Source: Candidatus Brocadiia bacterium (lineage in GTDB: Bacteria; Planctomycetota; MHYJ01; WSZJ01). Taken from it: a DNA stretch of 9,193 bases. The notes under the pieces were generated by a model. That model ran no database searches. It saw only the letters and a list, made by a program, of their open reading frames with translations, and was not told where the DNA came from. Each line of letters begins with the position of its first letter. Position 1 is the stretch's first letter. Positions 1 to 6,201 of this stretch are shown here, piece by piece. The DNA is taken from NCBI GenBank assembly GCA_013360825.1, contig JABWAY010000206.1:1-9193 (forward strand). The letters are read 5' to 3'. The position numbers and the translations under genes were made by a program.

Positions 1-2
1 GC

Positions 3-608
3 GCCGCGGTCGATGCTGCGGTCGCCGCGCAGACGACGGCGCTCGAAGAACGGCTCGCCTCGCTCGAGAAGTCCACCGCCGCGCTTGCCGCGGGCGGTGC
101 CGCGGACGGGGACGCCCTGGACGCCGTGGTCGCGAAGAAAGTCGAAGAGAAGATGGGAGGGAAGAAGAAGGACGGGATTTTCGGCGACGAGAAGAAGCGT
201 CCCCTGACGGAGATTTCAAAGGACCTCGAGCTGACCGAGCCGCAGGAAGACCAGATGGCCGCGGCGATCGACGCGTCGCAGAAAAAGGTGTTCGACCTGA
301 TCACCACGCCGCGCAACGACGGCACGAACCTGCTCGACGATCTGGCCGAAGCGCTGAAGGATCCGGAGCACGCGCAGGAGAAGGCGCAGGCGGTCTTTCT
401 CCAGCTCTTCACCGCAAAGATCCCCGGTTCCGACGAGACCTACCTCGCGAAAATCATGACGGAGAAGGTCGCGCTGAACGAGGAGTTCCGCAAGGTGCTG
501 ACGCCGGAGCAGATGAAGAAGTACGAGCGCCTCGGCCAGGACCCGCACGAGATCCAGACCGGTTACGACCCGTACGGCGAGTACCTTGTCGAGCGGATGG
601 GGAAATAG
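3..608 (+). CDS. Partial helical protein with LTxxQ-like motifs (5' end outside window)
   Basis: The frame is open from the left edge and ends in TAG at 606-608, so about 201 residues of a longer protein are visible. An in-frame GTG at 126 is not a convincing start, because the sequence before it is already protein-like: Ala/Leu/Glu-rich coiled coil (TALEERLASLEKS). A Lys-rich stretch (KKVEEKMGGKKKDG) follows, then a helical domain with an LTEPQ element near the middle and LTPEQMKKYERL near the end. Paired LTxxQ elements are known from Spy/CpxP-like periplasmic proteins and many uncharacterised planctomycete proteins. I infer a helical, probably envelope-associated protein; any signal peptide or anchor would lie upstream. 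The C-terminus (DPYGEYLVERMGK) is not recognised. Function unknown. Confidence 0.75.
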   Translation, partial: AAVDAAVAAQTTALEERLASLEKSTAALAAGGAADGDALDAVVAKKVEEKMGGKKKDGIFGDEKKRPLTEISKDLELTEPQEDQMAAAIDASQKKVFDLITTPRNDGTNLLDDLAEALKDPEHAQEKAQAVFLQLFTAKIPGSDETYLAKIMTEKVALNEEFRKVLTPEQMKKYERLGQDPHEIQTGYDPYGEYLVERMGK

Positions 609-632
609 ATCCTGAACGTCCGTTCGGGATCT
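607..632. terminator. Bidirectional hairpin between convergent genes
   Basis: The arms AGATCCTGAAC (607-617) and GTTCGGGATCT (622-632) pair over 11 bp with one G/T mismatch around a four-base loop. The hairpin starts inside the TAG of the left gene and ends one base before the stop codon of the right gene, so it fills the whole 24-nt convergent gap. No strong T-run follows on either strand, so efficiency as an intrinsic terminator is uncertain. Placement and symmetry suggest it serves both genes. Confidence 0.6.
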
Positions 633-1418
633 CTACTTCAGCGTCTTGTCGTTCGCCCTCATCCACTTCTGCCAGTCGCTGTTCCAACGCCCCGCGTCGA
701 ACTGGTCCTTCTGGTTCGGGATGTCGTTGCACTCCGTCGCGAGCGGGAGCGCCACCGAGATCGCCGTCCACGCGGCGCTGTTCCCCTCGGTCACGTTCGA
801 CGCGAAGAATTTCGCGAGCTGGTCGACGAGCGCCTTGACGACCAGCTTTGATTTCCGGAATGACCCCGCGGATTTCGCGGCGGCCGCGACGACCCAGGAG
901 TTCGAGTGACGCAGTCCCTTCTCCAGCAAGGCCGCGGCGGACGGATTCAGCGGCGTCTTTCCGAGGGCGGCAAAGCAGGCCTCGAGGATGCGCATCGTGT
1001 CCTCCCACTTTTTGATCTCATCCTCCTTCGTCGGCTTGTCGTTTCCCGCGTCTTTTTCGCGGGCCGCGATCTCGCGCGCGATGGCCGGGATGGAGACGGA
1101 CTCCTCGCCGAACTCGCCGAGTTTCTCCAGTGCGACGGTTTTGACGCCGGCTTCCGGGTCGGACAGGAGGCGCGCCATTTCCGCCGTCAGTTTCTTTGAA
1201 CGGACGTTCGAATGACGCTCCGCCGCCCAGGCGAGCTTCTCGATCCCCTCGCGGCGCTTGAAGAGATCGCGGTCCCTGAGCAGCGGCTGCGCTTCCTTGA
1301 TCGCCTTCGCATCCGCCTCCTCGTGCGCCGCGCACTCCTTCTTGGGATTGCAGCCGGGGCAATCTTCAGCCCGGGCGGCGCCGGCCGCGAGCAGGCACGC
1401 CAGGAACCATCCGCGCAT
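633..1418 (-). CDS. Secreted HEAT-like helical repeat protein
   Basis: This 261-residue protein starts with a clear signal peptide (MRGWFLACLLAAGAARA, cleavage likely before Glu18). A short Cys motif follows: CPGC at residues 20-23, and Cys29. The rest is amphipathic helices. Those around 80-117 (LLSDPEAGVKTVALEKLGEFG) and 160-205 (LLEKGLRHSNSWVVAAAAKSAGSF) look like HEAT-type repeats. It ends RWNSDWQKWMRANDKTLK, like the W..W C-terminus of many exported HEAT proteins of planctomycetes. I chose the ATG at 1418 because GGAGG lies nine bases upstream and the signal peptide follows directly. The frame stays open to 1733, but that extension overlaps the tusA-like gene and looks non-coding. Probably an extracytoplasmic protein-binding scaffold; partner unknown. 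Confidence 0.82.
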   Translation of the reverse strand: MRGWFLACLLAAGAARAEDCPGCNPKKECAAHEEADAKAIKEAQPLLRDRDLFKRREGIEKLAWAAERHSNVRSKKLTAEMARLLSDPEAGVKTVALEKLGEFGEESVSIPAIAREIAAREKDAGNDKPTKEDEIKKWEDTMRILEACFAALGKTPLNPSAAALLEKGLRHSNSWVVAAAAKSAGSFRKSKLVVKALVDQLAKFFASNVTEGNSAAWTAISVALPLATECNDIPNQKDQFDAGRWNSDWQKWMRANDKTLK

Positions 1419-1460
1419 TGTGAATGTCCTCCGCTCCGGAATCGTACCGAGCCCCGCGCG

Positions 1461-1477
1461 TTGACGCAGTGCGTCAA
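1461..1477. promoter_or_regulatory. 17-bp palindrome in a divergent promoter region, possible operator
   Basis: TTGACGCAGTGCGTCAA is a perfect inverted repeat with 8-bp arms around one G. It lies 43 bp upstream of the HEAT-like gene start and 58 bp upstream of the tusA-like start, in their shared spacer. A possible minus-strand -10 (TACGAT, 1446-1441) lies just downstream in the direction of the HEAT gene, so a bound protein could affect that promoter. A near-identical palindrome occurs at 6794-6810. No regulator is identified. Confidence 0.45.
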
Positions 1478-1535
1478 TGACCCGCGGCGGGCCGTGGCAT
1501 TGTAGCCGATCGGGGCTGGCAGGTAGCATGGACGC

Positions 1536-1823
1536 ATGACCGGTTCCCAGGATCGAGAACGTCCCGCCGTCGTGTCGCGCGAGATTGATCTGCGCGGGGA
1601 GCGGTGTCCCTACACGTTCATCAAGGCGCGGCTCGCGATTGAGGAGATGGCCGACGGGGAGATTCTTGAGGTCATTCTGGATTTTCTTCCCTCGTTCGAG
1701 AGGGTGCCGGCCAGCATGAAGGTGCTGGGGCATGAGGATCTGGGGGGGGCGGAGGGGGGAGAAGGGATCAGGAGGGTGTGGATACGGCGTGGGGTGGGGG
1801 GTGGGGGGTTGGGGTGTTTATAA
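1536..1823 (+). CDS. TusA/SirA-family sulfurtransferase-like protein
   Basis: A 95-residue protein carrying the TusA-family pattern: a beta strand (REIDLRGERCPYTFIKARLAIEEM), then DGEILEVILDF, then a helix and KVLGHEDL, ending with a strand (GIRRVWIRRG). Cys24 is the expected active-site persulfide-forming residue. It sits in CPYT rather than the CPxP of E. coli TusA, a variation I believe occurs in other members of the superfamily. Such proteins relay sulfur or take part in redox reactions; no sulfur-pathway partner is visible nearby. The ATG at 1536 has only a weak ribosome-binding site, and GTG 1572 is an alternative start. The last ten residues (GVGGGGLGCL) are encoded by a G-quadruplex tract and may be a recent read-through extension. 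It converges on parB. Confidence 0.82.
   Translation: MTGSQDRERPAVVSREIDLRGERCPYTFIKARLAIEEMADGEILEVILDFLPSFERVPASMKVLGHEDLGGAEGGEGIRRVWIRRGVGGGGLGCL
1791..1814 (+). other. G-quadruplex motif at the 3' end of the tusA-like gene
   Basis: Four G-runs of 4, 6, 6 and 4 bases are separated by loops of T, T and TT, which satisfies the usual intramolecular G-quadruplex rule with very short loops. Further G-runs lie upstream at 1742-1749 (eight G) and 1754-1759 (six G). The tract is on the coding strand, so the mRNA could fold as well. The stop codon is at 1821-1823. Confidence 0.7.
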
Positions 1824-1904
1824 AGAGGAAAATGTCGTAAAGGAAATGTAAGAGTGGGAAAGTGCAAGATGCTGATGGGAAAACGGAAAGGGGAAATGGG
1901 AAAA

Positions 1905-2015
1905 CGGAAAACGGAAAACGGAAAACGGAAAACGGAAAACGGAAAACGGAAAACGGAAAACGGAAAACGGAAAACGGAAAACGGAAAACGGAAAACGAAA
2001 ACGGAAAACGGAAAA
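1905..2015 (+). repeat. Heptanucleotide tandem array (CGGAAAA)
   Basis: Thirteen perfect CGGAAAA units run from 1905 to 1995, followed by one six-base unit CGAAAA (1996-2001) and two more perfect units to 2015. Degenerate copies extend upstream from about 1875. One strand is six-sevenths purine. Three units make 21 bp, so both strands stay open in translation as low-complexity heptapeptides (GKRKTEN and VFRFPFS types). I regard these as artefacts of the repeat and not as genes. It is the core of the 220-bp spacer (1824-2043) between the convergent tusA-like and parB genes, in which I see no gene. Confidence 0.95.
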
Positions 2016-2043
2016 TGGACGGAGGGGGGAACAGGGGGGAGAG

Positions 2044-2913
2044 CTAGAGCCCCATCTTTCCGACAATCCGCTCGAAGTCATCCAGATTGTAGAATTCCAC
2101 GATCACGGCTCCACGCCCCTTGCCCATCTTGATCTTCACCTTCGTCTCGAAGTGGCGGCGCAGCTTCTCCTCCTGATCCTTGAGTACCGCCGTACTGACG
2201 CCACTCTCTGCCGCGGTCTTTGGAAGTTTCGGTGTCCGGATGTCCTGGACGATCTTCTCGAGCTTGCGGACGGACATTCCCTCCTTCTCGATCTTCTTGG
2301 CCAGGACGAGTTGCTCGCCGACGCTGGCGAGCGAAACCAGGCATCGCGCGTGCCCCATGGAAATTGTTCCACGTGAAACAGCCTCCCGGATGACCTCCGG
2401 CAGGTCCAGAAGGCGCAGATAGTTGGTGACAGAGGACCGATCCATCCCAAGACGGGTCGAAACAGCATCATGGGTGAGCTTGAAGCGGTCGATCAGGGCC
2501 TTGAAGGCCTGTCCTTTCTCGATCGGGTTCAGATCCTTTCGCTGCAGGTTCTCTACCAGGGCCACTTCAAGCATCGCCTTGTCGTCGAAGTCCCGCACGA
2601 CCGCCGGGATGGATGTGCGCCCGAGCTGCTGGCTGGCCCGAAAACGACGCTCACCTGCGACGATCTGATAAGCCTCGCCCACCTTTCGCACGACGATGGG
2701 CTGAATCAGGCCCTGCTCGCGGATGCTGGCGGCGAGCTCGTCGATCTCAGCCTTGTCCCATACCTTTCTGGGCTGGAACGGGTTCGGCTTGACCTTGTCG
2801 GCCGGGATCTCCAGCGTGCCGGCGGCCGCGGAAACAGGTGCGGGCTCGGTCGGGGCGCCGAGCGCCTCCCCCAGAAGGTAATCCAGTCCCTTACCCAGCT
2901 TCTTGCCTTTCAT
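2044..2913 (-). CDS. parB: Chromosome partitioning protein ParB
   Basis: This 289-residue protein is a full-length chromosomal ParB. It starts KGKKLGKGLDYLLGEALG, the usual ParA-stimulating N-terminus. The ParB/Srx nucleotide-binding domain spans about residues 33-125, with the GERRFR box at 87-92 (CTP binding in the family) and ENLQR at 121-125. A helix-turn-helix DNA-binding domain (about 126-200) includes SMGHARCL. A linker leads to a C-terminal dimerisation domain (KVKIKMGKGRGAVIVEFYNLDDFERIVGKM). ParB loads on parS as a CTP-dependent clamp and spreads to organise the origin region. The ATG at 2913 lies inside the end of parA (23-nt overlap), with GGAGAT upstream, so translation is probably coupled. 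A parS site lies within the gene at codons 178-183. No odd residues are seen. Confidence 0.97.
   Translation of the reverse strand: MKGKKLGKGLDYLLGEALGAPTEPAPVSAAAGTLEIPADKVKPNPFQPRKVWDKAEIDELAASIREQGLIQPIVVRKVGEAYQIVAGERRFRASQQLGRTSIPAVVRDFDDKAMLEVALVENLQRKDLNPIEKGQAFKALIDRFKLTHDAVSTRLGMDRSSVTNYLRLLDLPEVIREAVSRGTISMGHARCLVSLASVGEQLVLAKKIEKEGMSVRKLEKIVQDIRTPKLPKTAAESGVSTAVLKDQEEKLRRHFETKVKIKMGKGRGAVIVEFYNLDDFERIVGKMGL
2365..2380. promoter_or_regulatory. parS: parS centromere-like site inside parB
   Basis: TGTTCCACGTGAAACA matches the widely conserved parS consensus (TGTTTCACGTGAAACA) at 15 of 16 positions. The single departure from the perfect palindrome is at position 5. On the parB strand it covers the third base of codon 178 through codon 183 (AVSRGT). 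Bacillus subtilis also carries a parS within its parB homologue spo0J. I saw no second parS in the window. Confidence 0.93.
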
Positions 2914-3661
2914 GCTTGAGGATCTCCCATGCGACGTCGAGGTAGGCTCGTACCCCCCTGCTTTCGGGCGCGTGGATGACTGCAGGGATGCCGAGCGTGG
3001 ACGACTGCGACAGGACGGGGTCTCGCGGGATCACGGAGGAGAGCAGCAGCGGGCCGAAGTGGCGTTCGACCTCCCGCCGAACCTGCCAGGAGTGTTCTTC
3101 GTGCGAAGAGAACATCGTGAGGAGAATCCCCGCGCGGGGGGCGCGAAGTTGCTCGGTTTGGAGCTCCTGGAGGCGCTTCAGCATGGCCGTGAGTCCCTCC
3201 ATGCTGAAAAACTCCGACTGGACGGGGATACAGGTGTAATTCGCCTGTCGGATCGCGGCGTTCGAGACGAGGCCGAACGCCGGCGGGCAGTCGAGGATGA
3301 CGAAGTCCCATGCGGCGGTAATCTTGTCGAGGATTCCCTCGAGCTTCTCCATGAGGAGTGGAGATGTCCGGATTTCCTCCTCGACGGAGATGGAGCGCTT
3401 TCCGAGGGGGAGGACGAAGAGATCATCGCAGTAGACGGGGATGCAGGTGTCGGCGAGGGGGGTGTTATCGAGAAGGGCCCCGGCGAGGCCTGGCTTGTCT
3501 TCCTTTCGGGCGCCGAGCCCGCTGGTTGCGTTGCCCTGGAGGTCCAGGTCGAGGATGAGGGTCTTCCGCCCGCTCAGAGCGACGAGGGTCCCGAGGTTGA
3601 TGGCGGTGGTTGTCTTACCCACGCCCCCCTTGTGATTCGCCACCGCGACCACAAACCCCAT
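2891..3661 (-). CDS. parA: Chromosome partitioning ATPase ParA
   Basis: A 256-residue ParA/Soj/MinD-type P-loop ATPase. The deviant Walker A motif KGGVGKTT is at residues 11-18, with the signature Lys11. Then come LDLDLQGNATSGLG at 37-50 (Walker A', with Leu where Pro is common), Walker B FVILDCPP at 120-127, and a C-terminal half with PVQSEFFSMEGL. There is no N-terminal DNA-binding domain, as expected for a chromosomal (type Ib-like) ParA. It would bind DNA non-specifically as an ATP dimer and move ParB-parS complexes. The ATG at 3661 is preceded by AGGA about seven bases upstream and begins directly with the family's first strand (MGFVVAVANH). A longer frame reaches 3814 but crosses the AT-rich promoter region and is not protein-like. 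The stop lies 23 nt inside parB. Confidence 0.96.
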   Translation of the reverse strand: MGFVVAVANHKGGVGKTTTAINLGTLVALSGRKTLILDLDLQGNATSGLGARKEDKPGLAGALLDNTPLADTCIPVYCDDLFVLPLGKRSISVEEEIRTSPLLMEKLEGILDKITAAWDFVILDCPPAFGLVSNAAIRQANYTCIPVQSEFFSMEGLTAMLKRLQELQTEQLRAPRAGILLTMFSSHEEHSWQVRREVERHFGPLLLSSVIPRDPVLSQSSTLGIPAVIHAPESRGVRAYLDVAWEILKHERQEAG

Positions 3662-3713
3662 ATAAATCCTTTTATGTAATAATACCTTCTTATAACATGT
3701 AATTGCGCACCTG

Positions 3714-3742
3714 ATTGTACGCGCGGATCGCTGCCAAACCAA
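3714..3742 (-). promoter_or_regulatory. Candidate sigma70-type promoter of parAB
   Basis: On the minus strand TTGGTT (3742-3737) and TACAAT (3719-3714) are separated by exactly 17 bases. Transcription would start about 45 bases before the parA ATG. The stretch 3661-3719 is markedly more AT-rich than the rest of the window, as expected for a promoter region. The -35 box is only a partial match, so the exact site is a proposal. Confidence 0.4.
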
Positions 3743-3812
3743 GCAACTCCTGCGAGACGCCCCCTGACGCGCTTGGAACTCCGTGCGCCGGCTGCTAGAA
3801 TCCCCGCGCGTC

Positions 3813-4088
3813 ATGGCCCGGCAGAGAGCCCATCTGCGGTATCGGGGGAAGGTCCAGGGAGTCGGATTCCGGGACCGCGCCCGCCGCGCCGCGGAGCGGG
3901 CCGGGGTCAGGGGGTGGGTGCGGAATCTCCCGGACGGTACGGTTGAGTGCGTCGTGGAGGGTGAAGTGTCAGAAATTAAGATCTTTATAGAGGGCGTTCA
4001 ATCCGACATGTCTCGTTTTATAGCGTCACATGACGTCGTTTTCGAAGACGCGACGGATGAGTTCTCTGCGTTTACGGTGAGATTCTAG
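3813..4088 (+). CDS. acyP: Acylphosphatase
   Basis: At 91 residues it has the normal family length. It carries both signature segments: GKVQGVGFR at 12-20 with catalytic Arg20, and GWVRNLPDGTVE at 34-45 with catalytic Asn38. The C-terminal EFSAFTVRF is the expected last strand. The enzyme hydrolyses the carboxyl-phosphate bond of acyl phosphates (EC 3.6.1.7) in the cytoplasm. I chose the ATG at 3813 over the in-frame start at 3783 because the family's first strand begins at once after it (MARQRAHLRYRGKVQG). It is divergent from parA and only seven bases upstream of the membrane protein gene, so it probably heads a transcription unit. The second half (from about 3965) is noticeably more AT-rich than the first. 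Confidence 0.95.
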   Translation: MARQRAHLRYRGKVQGVGFRDRARRAAERAGVRGWVRNLPDGTVECVVEGEVSEIKIFIEGVQSDMSRFIASHDVVFEDATDEFSAFTVRF

Positions 4089-4095
4089 AGGAAAG

Positions 4096-5322
4096 ATGTT
4101 TAAATTCCTCGTCATCGCTCGCCACACCGCTCACCAGACCCTGCGGCAGCCGCTCTTCTACATTCTCACCGCCGTCTTCGCGGCCATGATCTGGACCTCC
4201 CAGTTCTTCACCATGTTCACCCTCGACGAACACCTCGAGGGCGTCCTCCTCCGGGAAATGGGGATCTCGTCCATCGCCCTCTGCTGCGCCGCCCAGGCCG
4301 TCCTCATGTCCTGGCTCGTCATCACGCGCGACATGGAACGCCTCACCGCCCTCACCGTCCTCTCCAAGCCCGTCACGCGCGCGCAGTTTCTCATCGGCAA
4401 ATACCTCGGCATCCTCAGCACCCTCGGGTTCGCCGCCGTCATTCTCGCGGCCACCCTCGTCGCCACCCTCTGGCAGAAGGAAGGCCGCCCCCGCTTCCGC
4501 GAACTCACGACCGTCACCGAGATCGGCTTCGCGGATTTCTCGGGGACGCACACGGCGCCCATCGAGACCGTCGAACCGCTGCCCCCCGATCGCCCGGTCC
4601 GTGCGCGCGTCACCCTCGCCACCGCATTTCCGGAACCCCCGGCTCCCCTCGCCGGCCGCGCCGGCGGCACCGCGGGAGGACGTTACGCGCAGGGCATCCT
4701 GAACTCCTGGATTGGCAACGCGTCGCTGGAGTGGCGGATCGAGTCGAGCGAGGTCCGCGGCGGGAAGACCGTCCTGACCGTTCTCGTGCCGTGGGAATGG
4801 CGCGACGCCGACGGGAACGCGCTGGAGTCCCCCTCGGACGGAGGGTTCCACCTGCCGGAGGTCGGCAACGACGCGCGGATCACGCCGTCGCGGCTGGGAA
4901 GTGCGCAGCGCCACTGGGGGCGGTTCTGGTCGTTCGAGGCGGTGCAGGTGGCGAAGGCCGCGCTGCTGTCCGTCGTGCGGGTGGCGGTGGTGCTGGCGTT
5001 CGCGGTGGCGCTGGCGCCGCACGTCAGTCTGGTGGTGAACGGATCCGTCGGCTTTCTCGTCTTCCTGCTCGGGCATGTGTCGAACTACATCGCCCTGGCG
5101 CTGACCGATCCTTCGCGGGGCGGATTCACCCGCGCGGTCGGCCGGATTTTTTATCTGATCGTTCCCAATCTCGAGAACTCCCGGGTAGAATCCCTCGTCG
5201 CTGTCGGCCGGGAGATTTCGGCGGAGTATGTGCTCTGGAGCGCAGCCTACGGCTTCGCGTACGCCGCCCTTGTCCTTGTCGTCGGGGCGTCCGTTTTCTC
5301 CCGGAAGGAGATTCGCCATTGA
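4096..5322 (+). CDS. ABC-2-type permease-like membrane protein
   Basis: A 408-residue integral membrane protein. Hydrophobic segments lie at about residues 18-40, 56-76, 102-127, then paired segments around 285-335 and a last one at about 380-402. Between segments three and four lies a soluble domain of about 150 residues rich in Pro, Gly and charged residues. The cytoplasmic loop LTALTVLSKPVTRAQFLIGKYLG matches the conserved element of ABC-2/NosY-type permeases (Ser-Lys-Pro-Val ... Gly-Lys). Such permeases normally pair with an ATPase, but none is encoded here. The start follows AGAGGAAAG closely and lies seven bases after the acylphosphatase stop. Leucine codons switch from nearly all CTC to mostly CTG around 4690. 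Substrate unknown. Confidence 0.8.
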   Translation: MFKFLVIARHTAHQTLRQPLFYILTAVFAAMIWTSQFFTMFTLDEHLEGVLLREMGISSIALCCAAQAVLMSWLVITRDMERLTALTVLSKPVTRAQFLIGKYLGILSTLGFAAVILAATLVATLWQKEGRPRFRELTTVTEIGFADFSGTHTAPIETVEPLPPDRPVRARVTLATAFPEPPAPLAGRAGGTAGGRYAQGILNSWIGNASLEWRIESSEVRGGKTVLTVLVPWEWRDADGNALESPSDGGFHLPEVGNDARITPSRLGSAQRHWGRFWSFEAVQVAKAALLSVVRVAVVLAFAVALAPHVSLVVNGSVGFLVFLLGHVSNYIALALTDPSRGGFTRAVGRIFYLIVPNLENSRVESLVAVGREISAEYVLWSAAYGFAYAALVLVVGASVFSRKEIRH

Positions 5323-5440
5323 ACTCGCGTGACAGGGAAGGCCGGCCGCATGGCGACCGTCGTCCGTCCGTGCGGGCGGATGGGCGGGCGGAGCGGTTCC
5401 GGCGGGTCGGCGCACAGTCGGGGTGGCGAAAAGCAGCTCG

Positions 5441-6163
5441 ATGAAATACGGCATCCTGGGGGACATCCACGCCAACTTCGAGGCGCTCGAAGCGGTGCTT
5501 GCCGCCATGGGGCGGCACAAGCCGGACAAGCTGATGTGCGTGGGGGACGTGGTCGGGTACGGCGCGGATCCCTCCGCGTGCATCGCGAAGATCCGCGAGA
5601 TCGGCGCGACGACGGTCGCCGGCAACCATGACTTCGCGACGATCGACAAGATCAACGTCGACTTCTTCAACAGCTACGCGCGGGAAGCCGCGCTCTGGAC
5701 GCGCCGCATCCTCACGAAAGAGGAGAAGCAGTGGCTGGCGGGGCTCCCGCTCGTCGAGCTGATCGACGACTGCACGCTGGTCCATGCGACCCTTCACTCC
5801 CCCGAGCTGTTCGAATACATCCAGACCTCGTACGACGCGCACCTCTCGTTCGAGCAGATGACGACGCACATCTGCTTCCTCGGGCACTCGCACGTGCCGG
5901 TGACGTTCATCCAGAAGCGGTCGGTGTCGTTCACGATGGAGCCGAAGATCACGGTCGACCCGAACGCGAAGACGATCGTGAATGTCGGGAGCGTGGGGCA
6001 GCCGCGCGACGAGAACCCGGACGCGGCGTTCGCGATCTATGACGACGCGACCCGCATCATGGAGATCACGCGGATCCCCTACGACATCGAGAAAGCGGCC
6101 GCGAAGATCGTGAAGGCCGGACTGCCGGAAATCCTGGCAGAACGCCTGCGCTACGGCCGCTAG
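5441..6163 (+). CDS. Calcineurin-like metallophosphoesterase
   Basis: A 240-residue cytoplasmic phosphoesterase of the metallophosphatase superfamily, with all metal-binding blocks in order: GDIHAN (Asp8, His10), GDVVGYGAD (Asp36), GNHD (Asn62, His63), a His in LVHATLH (115-119) and GHSH (148-151). It also has NVGSVGQPRD at 181-190, typical of the subgroup often annotated as predicted phosphodiesterase or diadenosine tetraphosphatase-like. Two metal ions in the active site hydrolyse phosphomono- or diesters; the actual substrate cannot be read from sequence. The ATG at 5441 begins directly with the first strand (MKYGILGDIHAN). A GTG at 5423 would add six residues. No strong ribosome-binding site is visible for either. 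A 118-nt spacer (5323-5440), in which I see no gene, separates it from the membrane protein. Confidence 0.92.
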   Translation: MKYGILGDIHANFEALEAVLAAMGRHKPDKLMCVGDVVGYGADPSACIAKIREIGATTVAGNHDFATIDKINVDFFNSYAREAALWTRRILTKEEKQWLAGLPLVELIDDCTLVHATLHSPELFEYIQTSYDAHLSFEQMTTHICFLGHSHVPVTFIQKRSVSFTMEPKITVDPNAKTIVNVGSVGQPRDENPDAAFAIYDDATRIMEITRIPYDIEKAAAKIVKAGLPEILAERLRYGR

Positions 6164-6201
6164 CCCGCCCCAAGGACCCTTGAGACAGGAGATCACGGCG
6201 C

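Noticed and set aside
1419..1733. N-terminal extension of the HEAT-like protein frame
   Set aside because: The extension overlaps the tusA-like gene on the other strand. The ATG at 1418 has a GGAGG site and is followed directly by a signal peptide.
1869..2030. CRISPR-like array
   Set aside because: Units are seven bases with no spacers, so this is a microsatellite-type tandem repeat.
1854..2132. Open frame of GKRKTEN heptapeptide repeats through the heptamer array
   Set aside because: Any in-phase run of a 7-bp repeat without stops gives an open frame. The frame runs on antisense into parB, and the single six-base unit shifts its phase, so there is no sign of selection as protein.
3662..3814. 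N-terminal extension of ParA
   Set aside because: The extra residues come from the AT-rich promoter-like stretch and do not resemble ParA. The ATG at 3661 has a suitable AGGA and starts at the conserved first strand.
4072..5670. 532-residue minus-strand open frame
   Set aside because: It is antisense to the acylphosphatase end, the membrane protein and the phosphoesterase, which have clear family motifs. Its His/Arg/Gly/Asp-rich composition is typical of a GC-rich shadow frame.
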